NCBI RefSeq assembly: GCF_000146165.2
Contig: NC_004347.2
Coordinates: forward strand, 372,001 to 436,000
Reading direction: 5' to 3'
Source: Shewanella oneidensis MR-1
GTDB taxonomy: Bacteria > Pseudomonadota > Gammaproteobacteria > Enterobacterales > Shewanellaceae
Length of the DNA: 64,000 bases
Position 1 is the stretch's first letter; the number at the start of each line of letters is the position of its first letter. The notes beneath the pieces were generated by a model. The model saw only the letters and a program-made list of their open reading frames with translations, was not told the origin of the DNA and ran no database searches. The translations under genes and the position numbers were made by a program. Shown piece after piece: positions 7,586-16,902 of this stretch.

Positions 7586-10500
7586 ATGGAACAGGTCGGG
7601 ATTTACGAAAAGCTTATTACTCAACTCATTGAGCAGCGTTTAGATAAGGACATATTTTTTGTTGGAGAAAGGAAGCTAGAGGTTGCTGAGGCAAGTGTCT
7701 GGCTTTCGCGTTTTCTGACCAAAGTAATTGAATATGTGATTAATTCTGTTCCTGCAGATGAAAACCAAGTTATCAATCAAATCAGTTTGGCTAATCGGTT
7801 AGTGATGTGGCTCAAAGAGCACATTAACGATGATGATTTTATTGATGAAAATCTCATTGATAGCCAAGGTCGGATACTCACGGCTCTTTTTAACAAACAA
7901 AACCCGATAGCGACTGATTTACCTAAATATACGGCCGCTATATTTCCATTAACGGGGCTCTCTCAGAGTGAGCTCTTTTGCGGGAGTAATGCGGGATTAT
8001 CACTTGAAAGTGAGCTTAAACGTGAGATCCGCTCATCAGATAAAATCTATTGGCTGGTGTCATTTATCAAGTGGGCGGGGATTCGCATCTTTAAGCATGA
8101 ACTTGAGGAATTTACACGCAGTGGTAAAGAGTTACGCATCATCACGACATCGTATATGGGCGCGACTGATGCTAAAGCTGTCGAGTTTCTAGCCTGCTTA
8201 CCCAATACCCAAGTCAAATTAAGTTACAACACTAAACGTGAAAGGCTGCATGCAAAGTCCTATTTATTCCTACGAAATACGGGTTTTCATACTGGTTATA
8301 TCGGTTCTTCAAATTTATCGCATTCTGCATTAACCAGCGGGCTTGAGTGGAACCTTAAGATCACCACCCAAGAAATTCCCCACATTATTGATAAATCACT
8401 CAGTACCTTTGAAACTTACTGGGAATCGAACGAATTTGAGCTTTTTAGCGGTGATGCGAGCAGTAAAGAAAAGTTAAACAATGCGCTCAAAGAAGCGAAA
8501 GGCAGTAGCACTGAACCGAGCTCATTTCATTTTGACATTAAGCCGTTTGCGCATCAGCGAGAAATCCTCGAACAGCTTGCAGTAGAGCGAAGCGTTCATG
8601 GTCGTTTTAAAAATCTCATCGTCGCGGCCACAGGCACGGGCAAGACTATTATATCTGCGTTCGATTTCGCGCGATTTTATAAACAACATCCAGAAGCCAA
8701 TTTTCTATTTGTTGCCCATAGGCAAGAAATATTACAGCAAGCCCTCGGCGCTTATCGCGGTGTGTTAAAGAACAATCAATTTGGCGAGCTATGGGTGGCA
8801 GAGCATACACCAAATAGTTACAAGCACTTATTTGCATCTATTCAAAGCTTGAATCTGCAACTTGATAACCTGCCATTAGCGGCTGATTTTTATGATTATA
8901 TTGTGATTGATGAAGTCCATCACGTTGCTGCGAGTAGTTACCGAGGACTATTAGAGCATTTTGAGCCAACTATTTTAGTTGGGCTCACTGCAACCCCTGA
9001 ACGGCATGATGGTGTCGATATTTTGGCTGACTTCTGCGGTGTGATTGCCGCAGAAATACGTTTACCCGAAGCCATCAATCAACGGCATTTATGCCCATTT
9101 CAATATTTTGCGATCGATGATGAGACAGATCTTCGCAACTTAAATTGGAGTCGTGGCCGATATGACGTTGCTGAACTGAGTAATTTATACACTCATAATG
9201 ATCAGCGTGTGACGCGTATTATTCGCAGCCTAGCTGAAACCGTAACTGATATAGACAGTATTAAGGCGTTAGCCTTTTGCGTCAGTAGGGAACACGCCGA
9301 GTATATGGCGAAAAAGTTCAATTTATCGGGGATTAGCGCCGATGTGCTGACCAGCGATAATAGTGAAGAGCGCCACGAAAAGCGGCAGAGCTTAGTTAGT
9401 GGCAAATTATCCATTTTGTGTGTGGTGGATATTTTCAACGAAGGTGTCGACATCCCAGAGGTGGATACTTTGTTATTTTTACGGCCAACGGAAAGTTTGA
9501 CCATATTCCTGCAGCAACTTGGGCGAGGTTTGCGTCTTACTGATGATAAACAGTGCTGTACGATATTAGATTTTGTTGGCAATTCACGTGATGAATATGA
9601 TTTTTCACAGAAATTTAGAGCGTTAGTCGGTAAAACCAATCAGTCGATTAAAGATGAAATTCTCAATGATTTTCCGCATCTACCATTAGGGTGCCGAATT
9701 GAACTTGAGGAGAAAGCGCAGTCGATGATTTTGCGTAATATTAGCCGCGCAACGCTCAATGCCAATCGATTAACTAGTCTAATGGCAAACTTTAAACATC
9801 AAACTGACTTGCCGCTCACGTTAGGCAACTTTTTACGCATGAACCCGCAAGTGAGTCTTGAAGACATTTATCGCATAAAGATTAATGGCCAAAGTGGATG
9901 GACCTTATTAGCCGAGGCCGTACAGGGAAATAAGATTGCAGAGCCTGCAGTTCAGCCTGATTTAGCCAAGGCTTATTATCGCGCGATTAACTTCCACTTA
10001 CTCAGTTGTACTTCAATATCCTATTTAATCTTTATCAAACAGTTATGCCAAAATGATTTTGTCTTTAATGGGTTGGATCCTATTCAAAATCAGTTTGCTT
10101 TGATGTGTCATTACAACTTTTGGGATAAGTCAGGAGCGGCTTTAAACGTTAACAGTTTAGCGGCTAGCTTGCAGATGTTACGCAATAAACCGTTACAGGA
10201 AGAATTGTTGTCTGTATTGGTTATATTGATTAACCGAATACATCATCAAGAAATGGATTTGGAATTACTCCAACCCACAGCGTTGAAAGTGCACTCTCGT
10301 TATACTCGTGAGCAAATTTTAGCGGCGATGGGTGCAAGCACATTTGCAGCTAAATCGCCTTCAAGGGAAGGTGTGCTTGCGATTAGTGAGCAAAACCTTG
10401 AGTGTTTATTTGTGACGTTAAATAAATCAGAGAAGCAGTTTTCACCGACAACCATGTATCACGACTATGCGATTAGTGAGCATCTATTCCACTGGCAATC

Positions 10501-10753
10501 GCAAAATAGTGCACGGCCAGAACGTGGTCGAGGTCTGAGTTATATTGAGCAACAAAAGCTGGGGAAAACCGTGTTGTTGTTTGTTCGAGAGCAGTCAAAA
10601 GATGGAAATGGCCGCACTATGGGATTTGTGAATTTTGGCAAAGTACATTATGTCAGCCATAACGGTTCACAACCCATGAATGTTACATGGCGATTAGAAC
10701 AGCCAATCCCTGATGTAATGTGGCATGACGCGGCTAAACTGGCAGTGGGTTAA
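7586..10753 (+). CDS. PLD-nuclease-like/DEAD-box helicase/DUF3427 protein
   Basis: A multidomain protein of 1055 residues from the ATG at 7586. An upstream TTG at 7529 is in frame, but the segment between is hydrophobic and unlike the family. An N-terminal PLD-type domain contains HAKSYLFLR (about 222-230) and IGSSNLSHSAL, though the HKD Asp is not evident. An SF2 helicase core follows: ATGTGKT Walker A (about 348-354), VIDEVHH, GLTATPER and QQLGRGLRL. The C-terminal part resembles DUF3427, ending around KFGKVHYVSHNG. Such proteins are common in variable genome regions and are suspected of acting on foreign DNA, but their role is not established. It is convergent with the LysR gene 11 bases away. 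Confidence 0.85.
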   Translation: MEQVGIYEKLITQLIEQRLDKDIFFVGERKLEVAEASVWLSRFLTKVIEYVINSVPADENQVINQISLANRLVMWLKEHINDDDFIDENLIDSQGRILTALFNKQNPIATDLPKYTAAIFPLTGLSQSELFCGSNAGLSLESELKREIRSSDKIYWLVSFIKWAGIRIFKHELEEFTRSGKELRIITTSYMGATDAKAVEFLACLPNTQVKLSYNTKRERLHAKSYLFLRNTGFHTGYIGSSNLSHSALTSGLEWNLKITTQEIPHIIDKSLSTFETYWESNEFELFSGDASSKEKLNNALKEAKGSSTEPSSFHFDIKPFAHQREILEQLAVERSVHGRFKNLIVAATGTGKTIISAFDFARFYKQHPEANFLFVAHRQEILQQALGAYRGVLKNNQFGELWVAEHTPNSYKHLFASIQSLNLQLDNLPLAADFYDYIVIDEVHHVAASSYRGLLEHFEPTILVGLTATPERHDGVDILADFCGVIAAEIRLPEAINQRHLCPFQYFAIDDETDLRNLNWSRGRYDVAELSNLYTHNDQRVTRIIRSLAETVTDIDSIKALAFCVSREHAEYMAKKFNLSGISADVLTSDNSEERHEKRQSLVSGKLSILCVVDIFNEGVDIPEVDTLLFLRPTESLTIFLQQLGRGLRLTDDKQCCTILDFVGNSRDEYDFSQKFRALVGKTNQSIKDEILNDFPHLPLGCRIELEEKAQSMILRNISRATLNANRLTSLMANFKHQTDLPLTLGNFLRMNPQVSLEDIYRIKINGQSGWTLLAEAVQGNKIAEPAVQPDLAKAYYRAINFHLLSCTSISYLIFIKQLCQNDFVFNGLDPIQNQFALMCHYNFWDKSGAALNVNSLAASLQMLRNKPLQEELLSVLVILINRIHHQEMDLELLQPTALKVHSRYTREQILAAMGASTFAAKSPSREGVLAISEQNLECLFVTLNKSEKQFSPTTMYHDYAISEHLFHWQSQNSARPERGRGLSYIEQQKLGKTVLLFVREQSKDGNGRTMGFVNFGKVHYVSHNGSQPMNVTWRLEQPIPDVMWHDAAKLAVG

Positions 10754-10764
10754 ATATTATTTTC

Positions 10765-11652
10765 CTAGTATTGTCCTAACTTCGCCATCAAAAACTCAAT
10801 CAATACCGTCACTTTGGTCGGTTGGTATTTTCGCTGTGGATACACGGCGTAAATGCCATGTTCGGGTAGCGGATAGTCTGTAAGTAACGCCTGTAAATGT
10901 CCGGTTTGCAGATCCGGCTCAACAATAAAACGTGGTAGGTTGGCGATGCCGAGACCATCGAGACAGGCCTGATTGATTGCATCACTATTATTGACCTGAT
11001 AGTTGCCTTTGGGCTGAACACGTTGCATGCCATCGGGACTGTGGAAACTCCATTCCACACCATCTTGAAAGTAACTGTAAAACAAGCAGTTATGCTGAGT
11101 TAACTCGCAGGGCGTCATGGGTAAACCGTGCTGAGTTAGATACGCGGGGGACGCGCAAATCACGCTCAAACAAGGGGCAATTTTGCGAGCGATAAGGCTG
11201 GAGTCGGGCAGTTCGCCGATACGAATGGCTAAATCAAAGCCGCCTGCGATTAAATCTGTGATCTTGTCATCCATCTGCATTTGCAGCTGGATATCGGGGT
11301 AACGTTTTAAAAACTCGGCTATTAAAGGTGCAATATACAAGCGGCCAAACACCATAGGTACTGAAATCCGCAAATTGCCTCTAGGTGTTTGCTGCAATTC
11401 GGAGATGGCATCTAATCCTTCTTGGGTGAGCTGCACCGCTGGGCGAATGTACTCGAAATAGCGCGCGCCAGCGTCGGTTAGGCTCAAGCTGCGGGTGGTG
11501 CGTTGTAATAGTTGAATCCCTAAGTGCTGCTCTAACTGACTGATACGTTTACTAATCGCCGATTTACTGAGTCCAAGCTTTTGTCCTGCCAATGAAAAGC
11601 TACCGCATTCGACCACAGTGACAAAAATGGGCAGAGCTGAAAAATGTTCCAT
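10765..11652 (-). CDS. LysR family transcriptional regulator
   Basis: A 295-residue protein. The N-terminal helix-turn-helix (FVTVVECGSFSLAGQKLGLSKSAISKRISQLE) is the classic LysR DNA-binding domain. A substrate-binding domain follows (GNLRISVPMVFGRLYIAPLIAEFLKRYPDIQLQM). It is of the CrgA/YhjC-like type often annotated as a general LysR activator. It is divergent from the YdcZ-type pair at 11887, across a 234-base gap that must hold both promoters, so it probably controls that pair. The ligand is unknown. Confidence 0.93.
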   Translation of the reverse strand: MEHFSALPIFVTVVECGSFSLAGQKLGLSKSAISKRISQLEQHLGIQLLQRTTRSLSLTDAGARYFEYIRPAVQLTQEGLDAISELQQTPRGNLRISVPMVFGRLYIAPLIAEFLKRYPDIQLQMQMDDKITDLIAGGFDLAIRIGELPDSSLIARKIAPCLSVICASPAYLTQHGLPMTPCELTQHNCLFYSYFQDGVEWSFHSPDGMQRVQPKGNYQVNNSDAINQACLDGLGIANLPRFIVEPDLQTGHLQALLTDYPLPEHGIYAVYPQRKYQPTKVTVLIEFLMAKLGQY

Positions 11653-11886
11653 GCAGGGCTTCCTTTATAAAACGATGTAGTAACAGCCGAGACTCGGCTG
11701 TAGGTATCTTATAACTTTAAGTTGAGTCTGAGGGGATTTAGAGCTTCACTTGCATCTTGCTTAAAGCGGAAATCATCAATGTTAATTGTTAGCTATAACT
11801 CAACAATAAGTTTCTATTACGGTGGATTATAAAGCATAAACTATCACTGTAGACTATTTTGCAACAAAAGTGGATGGACTGTTTTG

Positions 11887-12378
11887 ATGCAAGTGTCAAA
11901 CAAACTGACCTTATTGATGTCCTTTGTGGCGCTCTGTTCCGGCGTTTTACTGGCATTAATGATTAAACTCAATAGCCAGCTTGCTATGTATAGCTCACCG
12001 CTTTGGGCATCTTGGATGGCTCATGGTATTGGGGCAATAACGGTATTGTTGATGCTGTTTTTACTGAGAAAAATGCTGATGGGTAAAGAAGCCAAGTCGG
12101 CTTTGAATGCCGATGCGAATCTATCACGGTTACCTTGGTGGGCGTATTTAGGTGGTGTTCCTGGTGCTGCGACGGTTGTGTTGGCAGCTGTCACAGTCAA
12201 CAGTGAATTAGCCTTGGCTGGCACCTTAGCATTGATGCTTGTGGGGCAGTTAATCTTGAGCTGTATATTCGACTGTTGCGGTTATTTCGGTGTCGTTAAG
12301 CGGCGCATTCGATTCACGGAAGTCATTGCTATGGTAATGATTTTGTTGGGAGCCATGTTAGTGATTTATTCACACTAG
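11887..12378 (+). CDS. Small DMT-type membrane protein, YdcZ/DUF606 family
   Basis: A 163-residue protein with about five membrane spans. The GGVPGAATVVLAAVTVNSELALAGTLALMLVGQLILSCIFD stretch is characteristic of the YdcZ (DUF606) half-size drug/metabolite transporters. I start it at the ATG at 11887; a TTG lies directly before. A second member of the same family follows 22 bases downstream, and such paired half-size proteins usually work as heterodimers. No substrate is known. It probably belongs to the regulon of the divergent LysR gene. Confidence 0.82.
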   Translation: MQVSNKLTLLMSFVALCSGVLLALMIKLNSQLAMYSSPLWASWMAHGIGAITVLLMLFLLRKMLMGKEAKSALNADANLSRLPWWAYLGGVPGAATVVLAAVTVNSELALAGTLALMLVGQLILSCIFDCCGYFGVVKRRIRFTEVIAMVMILLGAMLVIYSH

Positions 12379-12400
12379 CTGGTGTATCAGGGGAAATTGA

Positions 12401-12862
12401 ATGGAATTGATGGTACTTATCGCACTGCTTAATGGCGGTTTAATTGCCTTAAGCCGAACCTTTAATGGTGCTTTGGCAAAACATAGCCATGCGTTAATCG
12501 CATCTTGCTGTAATCATATTGTGGGATTTGTATTGTTGAGTGCGTGGATAATTTGCCTAGAGAATGGTGCAAATCAGTTACAAGGGCAGCCGCCAGTGTA
12601 TTTGTACCTTGGTGGAGTCATTGGTGCTTTATTTGTCGTGCTAAATAGTTGGGCATTGCCATCGTTAGGGGTGATGCGTTGTACTTTACTCGTGATATGT
12701 GGGCAGATGCTGACAGGCGTTGTGCTGGATATAATATCTAGCGCTAACGGCATTCATTGGGCGTCGCTCGTTGGAGTATGTTTGATGTTAGCGGGTGTCG
12801 TGTTCCTTAATCGGTTGAAGCAACCTACGCCGCAGGTAAAGCACGCGAATTGCTCGTTGTGA
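12401..12862 (+). CDS. Small DMT-type membrane protein, YdcZ/DUF606 family (second of pair)
   Basis: A 153-residue protein with five predicted spans. Its pattern parallels the upstream gene: ALLNGGLIALSRTFNGALAKHSHALIASCCNHIVGFVLL, then YLYLGGVIGALFVVLNSWALPSLG. GGGGAA-like purines precede the ATG. The tandem arrangement suggests that the two proteins pair in the inner membrane. The substrate is unknown. Confidence 0.82.
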   Translation: MELMVLIALLNGGLIALSRTFNGALAKHSHALIASCCNHIVGFVLLSAWIICLENGANQLQGQPPVYLYLGGVIGALFVVLNSWALPSLGVMRCTLLVICGQMLTGVVLDIISSANGIHWASLVGVCLMLAGVVFLNRLKQPTPQVKHANCSL

Positions 12863-13041
12863 TATGGCGTTAATTGCCGTTCAATCTCATCATCTTGTAT
12901 CGAGCTGGTTGCTTAGTTATCTACGATACGCGAGAACTTAGTCTAGGTTGCGATTGGCAGTTGTGTTGATCATTTTGGGGTTTGTAGCATAGTTATTTTC
13001 GTGCTTATTAATTGATTCCGTTTGTTATTGGGAGTGTTATT

Positions 13042-13746
13042 TTGTCCTCAAACCAAACCTATTCCTCGGCCACACCCTATGCTTGGGTGCTTTTCGACGC
13101 CGATGAAACGCTATTTTATTTCGATGCCTTTGAAGGACTAACCTTGATGTTTGCTGGCTTTGGTGTTGAGTTTACTCAGGCCGATTTTGAGGAATACCAA
13201 AGGGTAAATAAACCGCTTTGGGTTGCTTATCAGGATGGCAATATCAGCGCCGCCGAGCTGCAAACTGTCCGTTTTGAGCCTTGGTCGGCAAAGCTTAACG
13301 TGTCGCCACAAATCTTAAACAGTGCATTTTTAACTGCCATGGCTGAGATTTGTGCGCCGCTGCCTGGGGCGCGCGAATTGCTCTCGGCGCTGCATGGTAA
13401 GGCTAAACTGGGGATTATCACTAATGGCTTTACTGAGTTGCAGACGGTGCGTTTACAGCGAACAGGCTTGCAGCATCATTTTGATATTTTAGTGATTTCA
13501 GAAAAAGTCGGCATCGCCAAACCCGATGTGGGTATTTTTGAGCATGCGCTTGAGTTAATGGGGCGGCCAGCGCGTGAGCAAGTATTAATGGTGGGTGATA
13601 ACCCGCATTCCGATATCCAAGGTGGTATCAATGCTGGTATTCATACTTGCTGGTACAACGTCCATGGCCATGCTGCGCCTGCGGGGATCACCCCACATTA
13701 TCAAGTGAGCTCGCACCAAGAGCTGCAGCAGATACTGGGGCTTTAA
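13042..13746 (+). CDS. yjjG: HAD-superfamily pyrimidine 5'-nucleotidase, YjjG-like
   Basis: A HAD phosphatase of 234 residues from the TTG at 13042, which has GGGAG seven bases upstream. An in-frame ATG at 13012 has no ribosome-binding site. Motif I is [12 protein letters not shown] (nucleophile and acid Asp), motif [18 protein letters not shown] (Thr), motif III Lys in KVGIAKPD and motif [15 protein letters not shown]. The NGFxxxQxxR signature is that of YjjG, which hydrolyses dUMP, dTMP and related nucleotides in house-cleaning. The TAA stop codon is also the apparent target duplication of the MITE that follows. Confidence 0.88.
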   Translation: MSSNQTYSSATPYAWVLFDADETLFYFDAFEGLTLMFAGFGVEFTQADFEEYQRVNKPLWVAYQDGNISAAELQTVRFEPWSAKLNVSPQILNSAFLTAMAEICAPLPGARELLSALHGKAKLGIITNGFTELQTVRLQRTGLQHHFDILVISEKVGIAKPDVGIFEHALELMGRPAREQVLMVGDNPHSDIQGGINAGIHTCWYNVHGHAAPAGITPHYQVSSHQELQQILGL

Positions 13747-14009
13747 TACCAATCGTATTAAATATCTGTTCATTCAGCGGGAGTTAAACGGGCTTTAGAC
13801 AAGGCGAAGGCTTGAAGGCATAGTGGCGCTCTGTCGAAAGCCTTAAACGCAGTATAAAGCACGTTCAACCCCGCCCTTCGGGAGCCTCACAGGCATCTCA
13901 CTCCTGTGTTACATTGACTTAAAAGGGAATAACCATTTCTTCGTCAATGCGCCTTGGATTGAGATGCCTGTGAGGCTCTGAACTGATTAGATATTTAATG
14001 TGATTGGTA
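13747..14009. mobile_element. MITE-like element, 263 bp
   Basis: The ends form a 21-bp terminal inverted repeat with 19 matches (TACCAATC, two mismatches, ATTAAATATCT at 13747-13767 against 13989-14009). TAA occurs directly outside both ends (13744-13746 and 14010-14012), consistent with a 3-bp target duplication. A second, exact 19-bp inverted repeat lies inside (GAGCCTCACAGGCATCTCA at 13882-13900 and its complement at 13960-13978). There is no open reading frame, so any movement would depend on a transposase elsewhere. Confidence 0.72.
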
Positions 14010-14021
14010 TAAGGCGATATT

Positions 14022-14123
14022 CGGGATACATATGGGGGGCATATAATGCGAAAAGGGGCTAACCCTTGTAGGTTAACCCCTTTTCTAACAATCACTTAAT
14101 CGAAAAGATTAGTTCATGCCGTA
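14022..14123. other. Leftmost fis attachment site (site A) with a fossil element right end
   Basis: TTCATGCCGTA (14113-14123) repeats the last codons of fis (Tyr-Gly-Met-Asn-stop on the minus strand). The 100 bases to its left match the right end of element 2 at 29748-29850 with only about six differences. Shared features include a GGGATACATATGGGGGG arm-like repeat (14023) and a terminator hairpin. This is therefore both attL of element 2 and the remaining right end of an older, related element. Confidence 0.78.
14051..14084 (-). terminator. Terminator hairpin at site A
   Basis: AAAAGGGGCTAACC and GGTTAACCCCTTTT are inverted around a short loop. The hairpin is nearly identical to the one at 29779-29812 and lies where a fis transcript would end. 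Confidence 0.8.
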
Positions 14124-14251
14124 TTATCTGTTTCTATGTTTTTAATTGATTTCTCTTGATTCTGTTTGAAAAAATAATCCTTATTTATCAATTGTTAATG
14201 TCGTTTTTGGTTTTTAATGGTCTTGGGTTGTTTTGGTTCTTATGGTTAAAT

Positions 14252-14273
14252 GGGGGTACATATGGGGGTCATG
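14252..14273 (+). repeat. Left arm-type repeat of element 2
   Basis: GGGGGTACATATGGGGGTCA begins 139 bases inside the site A core. A matching copy lies 91 bases to the left of the site B core (29749) and a degenerate one 90 bases left of site A (14023). The constant offsets suggest integrase arm-binding sites. Confidence 0.6.
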
Positions 14274-15096
14274 GAATTTTCCCGAATTTAACCGTTAGTG
14301 AGCAAAAAAACATGCTTTTTGAAAAGTCCTTACGTGCATATCATGGCAAGCCCCAAGATAAAACTTTAACTCTCTCTGATGGAAAAGGGTTAGGGGTTAG
14401 AGTCTCTGTTACTGGAAAAATGAGATTCCAGTTTCGTTACAAGATTAAGGGGCAAAACAAGCGTATAGATTTGGGAGATTACCCAGATTTATCACTTAGG
14501 CAGGCTCGGGATGTTATGGAAGAATGTCGAACATGGCTTGCTCAAGGGTTCGATCCGAAAATCAGAAGAGATATGGCACGACAAGAGTCTTTAGTTCCTG
14601 TGACAGTTAAACAGGCTTTAGATTACTGGATCAAAGAATACGTAGAAGATAATCGTGCAACCCCTGATGCAGTCAGGTTGCAATTTGCAAAGCATATATA
14701 TCCATATATTGGTAATTACTCACTTGTTGACACTGAAACCCGTCATTGGATTGAGTGCTTTGATCGGATAAGAAGAGGTGACGTTAAATTAGGTCAAAAG
14801 GCATGCCCATACACGGCTGGTTCAGTACTCCAGAGCGCGAAACAAGCGTTAAAGTTTTGTCGTGTTCGACGTTACGCGATTAGCCATGCCCTAGATGATT
14901 TGACTAGAGCCGATGTTGGTACAAAGCAGAATGAAGGCGATAGAATCTTATCTGATATGGAGCTTCGAGAGTTACTCAATCACATAAATGGCCGGAAAAT
15001 GTCATTTTACCTACGTTGTTTATGCAGGTTTTTAATCATTTATGGCGCGAGAACTGGAGAAGTTCGGCTTTCAAAATTTGATGAGTGGTGTACTGG

Positions 15097-15906
15097 TCAA
15101 CCCAAACTGGACACTTTTACTTGAGAATTCTCAAACTCTACAGGTGACAGATCGTTATTAGCAGAATGAAGTCGCTCCAAGTTGTAATATTTGATGTAAG
15201 CCGTCACATCTTGCTTCATAAACTCCCTTGTTGGTTGAGCAACTTTAAAAATCCAATCGTGTTTCAAGCTACCAAAGAATCGCTCAACAACGGCATTATC
15301 CCAACACGCACCCACATCACCCATGCTGGCTCGGATACCATAGCTCGATAGCAGCCTACCGAATTGTTTACTGGTATATTGCGAGCCTCGGTCACTGTGA
15401 AATACCAGCCCTCGCGCTGGTTGTCGCAGGTTGTAGGCTTTTATTAATGCCTTGGATATCAAATCTGTGGTCATGCGTTTGTCTATGCGCCATCCCACAA
15501 TCCGGCGTGAATATAAATCCATCACCACAGCTAAGTACATCCAGCCTTCACCCGTCTTTAAATAGGTCACGTCACCCGCCCAGACCTGATTAGCCGATAC
15601 TGGATTAAAGTTCATGTTTAACAGGTTATCAGCCACTGCATCTGAGTGTTTTCGCTGTGTCGTCACCTTGTAAGCACATCGCTGGGTTGCTTTGAGTCGA
15701 AGGCGGTGCATAATTTTACGAACGAGATAGCGACCAACCTGGTAGCCTTCCTTGCGCAATTTCTTCACCATTTCACGATTCCCTAAGCTGCCTCGACTTT
15801 GCTTAAATAGCTGTCGAACAAGGCGATAAAGCTTCAGTGTTTCAACGCTTATCACGTTTGCAGGGCGTTTATGCCAATCGTAATAGCCTGACTTACTGAC
15901 ACTCAT
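15097..15906 (-). CDS. IS3-family transposase OrfB (DDE integrase domain)
   Basis: A retroviral-integrase-like DDE domain. The first Asp is in WAGDVTYLKT, the second in VFHSDRGSQYTS and the Glu in DNAVVERFFGSLKHD. The listed start gives 269 residues. The frame is open further upstream (RFRFIKLQSHLFPITLLCRV before MSVSKSGYYDW), so the functional product is probably the frameshifted OrfAB. All three acidic residues are present, so it appears active. Confidence 0.92.
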   Translation of the reverse strand: MSVSKSGYYDWHKRPANVISVETLKLYRLVRQLFKQSRGSLGNREMVKKLRKEGYQVGRYLVRKIMHRLRLKATQRCAYKVTTQRKHSDAVADNLLNMNFNPVSANQVWAGDVTYLKTGEGWMYLAVVMDLYSRRIVGWRIDKRMTTDLISKALIKAYNLRQPARGLVFHSDRGSQYTSKQFGRLLSSYGIRASMGDVGACWDNAVVERFFGSLKHDWIFKVAQPTREFMKQDVTAYIKYYNLERLHSANNDLSPVEFENSQVKVSSLG

Positions 15907-15965
15907 TACTCGACATAACAGTGTTATGGGAAACAGGTGAGATTGCAGTTTGATGAAACGAAATC

Positions 15966-16256
15966 TTACTTCATTTCTCTCGCAAAGAAGGCGCTTGCCT
16001 TTTTTAGAATTTCTTTCTCCATGCGTAATTCTTTGTTTTCTCTACGCAATCGCTTCAACTCATCACGCTCAGACTCTTCTAAGGTGATGCCTTGTTGCAG
16101 GGCTTCGTGTTTTTCCTTCCAGTTGTAAAGCAGGCTCGTGCTAACTCCAAGAGACTTTGCCGCATCGGCAACGCTATAACCTTGCTCCAGCACCATCAAG
16201 ACGGCTTCATCTTTAAATGCCTGCGGATAACTCTTATGTGATTTTTTCAGACTCAT
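15966..16256 (-). CDS. IS3-family transposase OrfA
   Basis: A 96-residue protein with the helix-turn-helix YPQAFKDEAVLMVLEQGYSVADAAKSLGVSTSLLYNWK. A leucine-zipper-like coiled coil follows (ELKRLRRENKELRMEKEILKKA). It binds the IS ends. AAAAAAG at 15999-16005 (minus strand), near its end, is the typical -1 frameshift site for making the OrfAB fusion transposase. Confidence 0.92.
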   Translation of the reverse strand: MSLKKSHKSYPQAFKDEAVLMVLEQGYSVADAAKSLGVSTSLLYNWKEKHEALQQGITLEESERDELKRLRRENKELRMEKEILKKASAFFAREMK

Positions 16257-16845
16257 ATAGACCTCTTAATTTATTGACCATACTGTCTCAAAATTAAGTG
16301 TCCGATGGGATTAGACCAGAACATGGGATCTAGATAATGGGATATGGACGGTTCCAAAGTTACATAGTAAAAGTAAGAAGGTAATTATTCGCCCAATTCC
16401 TGAGGAAGTAAAATTGCTCGTGGAATTTTTATTTCGACGTCACGGTCAAACAGGCTATCTTCTAGGAGAGCTAAGGAGTTGTGAAACCGTGAGTGGTTCT
16501 GGTGCAAAAATTTATCGTAGGTTGAAGCATAGAGAAGCTTGGACGCTGCATGATATACGTCGCACTTTTATTACTAGATTGAATGACCTAGGCGTTGCAC
16601 CTTATATCGTTGAGCAACTTGTTGGACATGAACTTGCGGGCGTAATGAAAATTTATAACCGAAGTCAGTATATACCTGAAAAGAAAGTTGCTTTAGACAT
16701 GTGGGTTGAACATTTAAAAATTCTGGCGGATAAGCCTGATAATGTGTCCATTTTGAAACGGACAGCATAAATATTAATCTGCCACGATCCAACTTTTTAG
16801 TGAGAGGTTTTATGTTTTTGTTAAAGAAATCCCGATACCGAATGT

Positions 16846-16871
16846 GGTGGTCATTCGAAGGAGTGACCACC
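16846..16871 (+). other. Hairpin upstream of the small Cys-motif gene
   Basis: GGTGGTCA and TGACCACC form a perfect 8-bp stem around a 10-base loop, 31 bases before the next start codon. No T-run follows, so it is more likely a leader structure or binding site than a terminator. Confidence 0.5.
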
Positions 16872-16902
16872 CGAATAGTCAGTCCAGTTCGGGAGAGTAA
16901 AA

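Larger units (their letters stand above)
15089..16323 (-). mobile_element. IS3-family insertion sequence, 1235 bp
   Basis: The ends are imperfect inverted repeats beginning TGTACTGGTC (left) and TGTTCTGGTC (right, complement), both running to GGACACTT. A 3-bp target duplication TGG flanks it (15086-15088 and 16324-16326). It contains overlapping transposase frames orfA and orfB on the minus strand with a slippery A6G between them, so it looks complete. It interrupts the element 2 integrase. Confidence 0.93.
14312..16770 (+). pseudogene. int: Tyrosine integrase of element 2, split by an IS3-family insertion
   Basis: Without the insertion this is a 406-residue P4-type integrase. It has an N-terminal DUF4102-like domain (KTLTLSDGKGLGVRVSVTGKMRFQFRY, IDLGDYPDLSLRQAR), a core-binding region and a catalytic domain. 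The first catalytic Arg (IIYGARTGEVRLS) lies before the break, and LHDIRRTF, LVGHELAGVMKIYNRSQYIPEKK after it. The IS lies between codons: the left part ends GAG TGG at 15088 and the right resumes GAT CTA GAT at 16327 in the same frame. The start at 14312 is chosen because upstream in-frame codons give an atypical hydrophobic leader. The enzyme should be inactive unless the IS leaves precisely. Confidence 0.9.

Noticed and set aside
14051..14123. A tRNA or small RNA gene as the integration target
   Set aside because: The duplicated core is the end of the fis coding sequence, and no cloverleaf or TpsiC-like box is visible.
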